Of a stretch of 64,000 nt of DNA, positions 51,301 through 57,300 are shown in pieces. The DNA lies in assembly GCA_025345505.1 (NCBI GenBank), contig JANVCC010000030.1:9930592-9994591 (forward strand). Direction: 5' to 3'. Both the position numbers and the translations under genes were made by a program. The notes under the pieces were generated by a model. It was not told the DNA's origin. It was given only the letters and a program-made list of their open reading frames with translations, and made no database searches. The DNA is from Todiramphus chloris collaris. Lineage: Eukaryota; Chordata; Aves; Coraciiformes; Alcedinidae. Numbering within the stretch: position 1 is the stretch's first letter; the number at the start of each line of letters is the position of its first letter.

Positions 51301-54300
51301 AAAATAAGTGTATTTAATTTTAGGTAAGAAAGTAGTATCTCCTGATTTATTTTACTGCTGTGGATTCTCTTTAGCATTCATAACTTTACTGTGCTTCAGT
51401 GCAACCTGCTGCGTATATTTCATGAGAAGTGAGAATAATCTTAGATGAGAAAATATTTTTACTTCTTGAAAATCTCAGTAGTTAGTGATGGATATTTATA
51501 TGTAGTGAAATTATCCCTCTTGTTCAGATTACCTTGTCTTTTCTTCAGCTTTGCCTTGGTTTGGCTTCTCCCATTAGACTAAATCGGGCACAAAATTAAA
51601 TCTTGTTTCCTGAGCATTTGTCCCTGTTATGTACCAGATGTGAAAAGAGCAAGGGCCATCTGCCTCTTAATTTACAAGTTGTGATAAGCTGCTAGGATCT
51701 TTCAACTTTGATTTTACTTGTTTTGCTGCTTGATCTGTGTTATAAATCCCTATGCAATGCAACAATATCTCTTTCCAAGAATTTAAGCATAAATTGTATT
51801 TAGAATCTGTATTATGTCAAACAGGAATTGCTTCTTAGTAACTAGGGTTACTTCTAGTTAACTTCTGACTGTACTTAACAAAATGGAGCATTTGATGTCC
51901 TAGGTACTTGCCGAAAGCAAACTCTTGGGTTTTCTGAAATAATACGTGGCAGTTGTTCTTAACCTGTTGAGGAAGAAGCCAATTTATTATTGTTTTAATT
52001 TATTATTTTGTTTATTTTAACCCTAGTCTTGCAACTTCAGTGTGTCCATCTGCATACTGAAGTTTCTGAAACACTATAGAAATAGAAGAGGGAACCCAAG
52101 GTATAAATATGTGCAAGGGTTTAATTTAGATAGGACTGTGAAGTGTAAAAGTAGATGGAGCAACAGCCTTTGTACTATTTTTCAGCAGTAGGTAGGAGCA
52201 AGAAATTCAGCATTTGTGCTGTGCTGCCTAAAAATTGTGTTGATTAGAAGGGTAAAATTGAACATTTTTGCGTATTTTCACCACTAATCAAAGGAGATGC
52301 ATGTAGCAGTGAGGCAGTTGTAACTTTTTTTTTTACGTGCCCAGGGCAAACGTTTCCAATTTTCAATGCAGAATGAATCTTGTAGTTTTCAACAGGTTGT
52401 AGTGTCTGTAGCTGCTAGAACACATCAGCCTCTAAAGGTGAGGGGAGAGGGAGAAGTAGAATACAACAAACCCCACTAACCTCGCGGGAACTGGGCTTGC
52501 AGTTTTGCGTGATTGTTGTTCTTGCTCTTGCAGGCGATTTCCCAGCAGGATCTTGTACATATGGCTATCCAGATTGCCTGTGGAATGAGTTATTTGGCCA
52601 GACGGGAGGTCATTCACAAAGACTTGGCTGCTAGAAACTGTGTGTAAGTACTCAACAGAATGGAGTCATCGTGCGGACAGTATTACATCAGTACCTAGAG
52701 CTAGGAGAAGCTTTCTCCAATTGTCCTGATCGCTGCTTTAAAATATACCACTATTTGGGTTTCTCTTCCAAGTTTTGGGTGAATAATTTTGTCAGTGAAG
52801 TTGTTTTCCTCTAAACATAAGGTGAGCCAGAAAGCATGGGTTTGAAACCAGAACTATCACTTTTTCAAAGGCTGGAAAAATATTAAAGCTTCCCTTCAGC
52901 TTTAATAAAAGTGTGGGATATCTTTAGCAGTTTACCAATGGATAAATTTTTCTATGAGGCTGTTCTTCATATTTTTCTTGAAAAATGACTTAATGAATTT
53001 GTTCATGGGTAGATTTGTTAGTTGTCAAATGGTGGGTAGATATGAATGTGCTTTGTAATGGTAGAAAAGCCACAGTAGGATTTGAGACCATCCTGACTTG
53101 AATACACCCTCAAAATGCAGAGATTGAGGTGTTTGACTTTTATAAACCACACTGCTCAGAGACCATTAACTGTGCTCATTCTCCACTGCTCAGAGACCAT
53201 TAACTGTGCTCATTCTCCACCTGCCTTAGTACCTAATAAGGTAAAACAGAAAACACAGGGTTCTGCCTAAACTGTCTAAAAATAGCAAAAGGGGCAGTTA
53301 GTCTGTGAGCTTAATTTTATGATGCCTGCAAATAACATCATAATTCAAGTAACACGGTTACTTTTCAGAAATTAAGACCATGTTTGAAGTCTTGAATTGG
53401 AGTTCCTGATTTGGGGAGACTGCTTCCGTTTTTGCTATGCTGCTGGTGTCTGTTAGAGTGATGAATATCTGGCTCAACAAAATAAAGAGTTCGGTTCCCC
53501 ACACCAGAATAAGTCCTGCTTCTGGAATTTGGACAACCTTTGTCCCTTGTGTTTCTGTCTACAAAATCACTCCATCTTCTCAAGTGAAGTCTTTGGCCCC
53601 GTTCTTCAGACATCCCAAAGAGGGCCAGCAAAGCCTCTCATGTTGCATCCAGGGGGCTAAGAGGAAAAAGCTGAGAGACACTTAAGCACTTCAGATGTTT
53701 AAGCACTCACATAGCACGTGCTGGGACAAAGGGGACAGTGAGATTCACTCTGAAGCCATCCTTTATGCTTTTGAAGTGGTGCCACCAAGGTAGTCCAGCA
53801 AAATCTTTTCTGGCTCTTGTGCTACGTAAGGAATCTTAGTTTGATGGAGTTCCCAAGAGTGTGTTCCTAATTCCTATTACTTTTCCTTTCTGGTGAACAC
53901 GTTGAGGGAGAAGTGGTGCCCCAGGAAACAAAGATCATAAGCAGTGCTCCAGGGAAGTTACCCTGTGATGACATCTCACTTCTGTGCAATGAATTGTGTA
54001 GTGCCCTTTGCAATGCAAAGGGTCAGCAGTCCAGACTGATTGATCCCTTGCTGTCCTGGGGCAAAGTCCAGCTTCACTTTTGTTGCCATACATGTGATCT
54101 GGAGCGCTGGCAATAAAGATCAATTCATAGTGCACCTGGCACACAGTGCACCTTTTCCGTGGGAAAAGCAGGCAAGAGCTGAGTATCTGCTGATCTGTGC
54201 TGCACTACAAGAAATCCTGGAATTGAGTTAGGTTTTTAAAGAGAAAGAGGGTGCCAGTAGCTAGGATCCCTTTAAGGGCTTTGGTTCATCTGCCACCCTT

Positions 54301-57300
54301 TGTTACACAGGTCCATTCCTGTGTGGTGAAAGGCTGGGAGGAAATGATATGAAGTGAATCAAACCTATGTACCTGTGCCTTAGCTTTGGGAAGGGAACCA
54401 AGAAGGCAGTAGTCTTGGCAGGTTTCTTAAAAGGAGGAAAATCTTTTGGTCTCGTGTCCGTGGCACAGTTGGGCCCAATTTAGAATGGACATGTGGATTA
54501 CACAAGTCAGAGCTCTCTAATCACTGGGAAATTTCCCTTTGTATGTCATTTGTTTATAGACAGGTCTTCTAGGAACTTCTCTGAGTTCTTAAGAGTGATT
54601 AGATATGGAGATTTTTCTGGTCTGTAAATATTGAGGGTGATTACCTGACCTGAACGTGCATAGAAATGAGATAAGAAGGCACATGAGACAGTGAAACAGG
54701 AAACACAGAAATTGAGCATTTCTATTTATTTTTTCTTATCAAAATAAGGAAATAATCGACAAAATGATAATTTTCCCCACCATTTTGTTACAATCCCCCT
54801 AACCCAATGTTGTTTCTGTATTTTTGTCATGAGATGTTAAAGCCAGCATCTTACGCATATTCTTAAGTTAGCTGTTGATAAGAACATTGAACTTTATTAC
54901 AAGCTGGAAGTTAAAAGAAATTGAATTAACATTGTGGGGGAGGGGGGTTGTAATCAGTAGGCTGTATGCTTTTAAACAACAAAAGATGACTCAAAAGTTT
55001 CCCTTATCCAGCATCCTCTTTCTGACAAAGTCAGAATGAATCTCTTATTGAGGGATATAAATATCTTACCAAATTGCTTGATTAGAGACAAGCTTTTAAG
55101 CCATAAATAGTATTGGTTGCTCTAACAAGATATGTAAGCAAAGCAAGATCTAGTAATCTTTGGCTCATTATTGCTACAGAGGTACAATAGCTAAAATTTG
55201 TTTAATTGATCTGATAGGGAATCTCCAAGGGAGGAAGAAAAAATTTAAGGGAGTTGTTTGTTTGCTTTATCTGTATTTTTTTTCACTTGTAAATGTTTGA
55301 TTTTATTTAATCTAAGACTGATGATTTTTCCAGTGCTTATCTGTTAATGCAGAATAAATCTGTTTTGATAATATTTGATAATCACAAAATAATCATGTCT
55401 AGCAGAGTGTAGGTCTTTAGAAGGTTGATAGTGCCATCAGTGTTCCCTAGTCTGAAACTTAAAAGTTGAGCATAAATATTTGCTGTAAAGCTGTAATGCC
55501 AGGTTTGCTAAATACTTCCATTCTTTTTAAATTAGCATTGACGATGCACTTCAGGTTAAGATTACAGACAATGCGCTATCTAGAGACCTGTTTCCTATGG
55601 ACTACCATTGCCTGGGAGATAATGAGAACAGACCAGTTCGATGGATGGCTCTTGAAAGCCTGGTTAACAATGAATTTTCCAGTGCTAGTGATGTGGTAAG
55701 TTGTTCGTTTGTTTCTCTTATGTTTTGTTACTGCATTTTGTTGACGTTTTTTAACTTTTTTTCAGCCATTGAAAATTAGTGGCACTAAATAGATAACAGT
55801 GATCTGTCCAGAACAGCATCTGTACAACTGCTTCCTGCACTTGCTGCTCATGGCAAATAGTTTAAATGTCAATCAGGCCCTTGTTGCATGGCAGAATTGC
55901 CTGTTATACACTGTTGTCTTTGGTAGCATTAGCAGGAAAGGCAGTTAAATATAGTCAGCAATCTGTATTGGAACTTCTCTGCTACTGGAACGTGATCCAG
56001 AGTCCATAACATAATATTTCAGTTGCAGTCTCATAGTTAGAGAAGTGAGGAAGAATTGCTTCCCCTGTCCTGCTGGCTACACTTAGGCTAACACAGCACA
56101 GAATGTAACTGGCTTCTTTTGCTTCAAGAGCATGCTGCTGATGTGTTCAGCTTGTTCACCAGGACCAGGTCCTTTTCTGAGAAGCCACTTCCTAGGCAGT
56201 CAGCCCTGTCCAGTCCTGGTGTGTGAGGTTTTGCATTTGCTTTCCTTGAACTTTGAGGTTCATGTTAACTCATTTCTCCAGCTTCTTGAGGTTCTTCTGT
56301 AGAGCCCTGTCCTCCAGCCTGTCAGCTTCTCTGCCCAGATTGGAATCATCCACAAACTTCCTGAGTGTCCAGGTTGAGGGGTAAAACAGTACTGACTCCT
56401 GAGCAGTGCTACTAGTAACCAGCTGCTGGGTGGACTACTACTGCTGGTAACAGCAATTTGAGTCCAGCCTCTTTAATGTCAGCGTCTCACTAATTTGGTA
56501 TAAGGATGCTGTGGAAAATAATGTAAAAGGCCTTGCTGAAATCCAGGTGAACATCCATTGCTCACTTTATGCCCAGTAATACTGTCTTCTTGGGAGTAAA
56601 CGAGTCAGGTTAGTCAGGCACAGTTTACCCTCGATAAATCCATGCTGACTGTTTATGCTTCCTATGCATGGAAGTGCCCTCCAGGGTCGCGTGCTCCCCG
56701 GCATCAGCAGGAGCTGATGTTAGACTACCTGGCCTGTAGTTCCCTGAATCCCACCTCTTTAACAGAGAGCTTTTTTTCCAATTGCCAGCAACATTCCCCA
56801 GTTGCTGCGGCCTTTCAAAGATATTGAGAACAGCATTGCAGTGACTCTGTCGACTCCCTCGACATCCATGGATGCATCCTACCTGGTACAGAAAGGTCTG
56901 GTCTGGTGTGTATGCACTTGGCTTTAGTGCAGTCTGAATGTTTTCCTCTGAATGTACGATTTCTGGGTAGTTTGAGCTCTGGTTTTCCAAAAGTCTTCAG
57001 CCCTGCAAGCTGATGTATTCTCCCTGTGTTCCTCAGGTAGCCTTCTCCTGCTTTCACCCTCTTTCTTTCCTTCCTTGGTGTCTGAGCTTAGTCAGTGGTG
57101 GCCTTCTACCATGCTTGCTCAGCTTCCTGCACATAAGAACTGCTACAAGGAACTTGTCCTTGTAGATCAGCCTCTGGTAATTACAGTGCTAATTAACGAT
57201 AAATTACTTGCCTTTATGATCTGCGTCTTCCTGCTAAGAGGTATTTTCTTTAGTAATGATGCTTTCCTGAACATGGCTACATCCAGAGGTTTGTAATTTG

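Larger units (their letters stand above)
52644..55535 (+). other. RYK: RYK intron 12
   Basis: 2892 bases, phase 2. It contains an exact 34-bp tandem duplication at 53151-53218 and a 19-base near-perfect palindrome at 54004-54022. The region 53.4-54.2 kb is less AT-rich than its surroundings and may be an unrecognised old repeat, but I cannot name it. Confidence 0.88.

Noticed and set aside
53365-54240. Possible retroviral LTR (aataaagagttcggttcccc and a second aataaa near 54112)
   Set aside because: The signals suggest an LTR, but I found no inverted TG/CA ends, flanking duplication or known landmark, so I only note it as an unnamed, GC-richer block.
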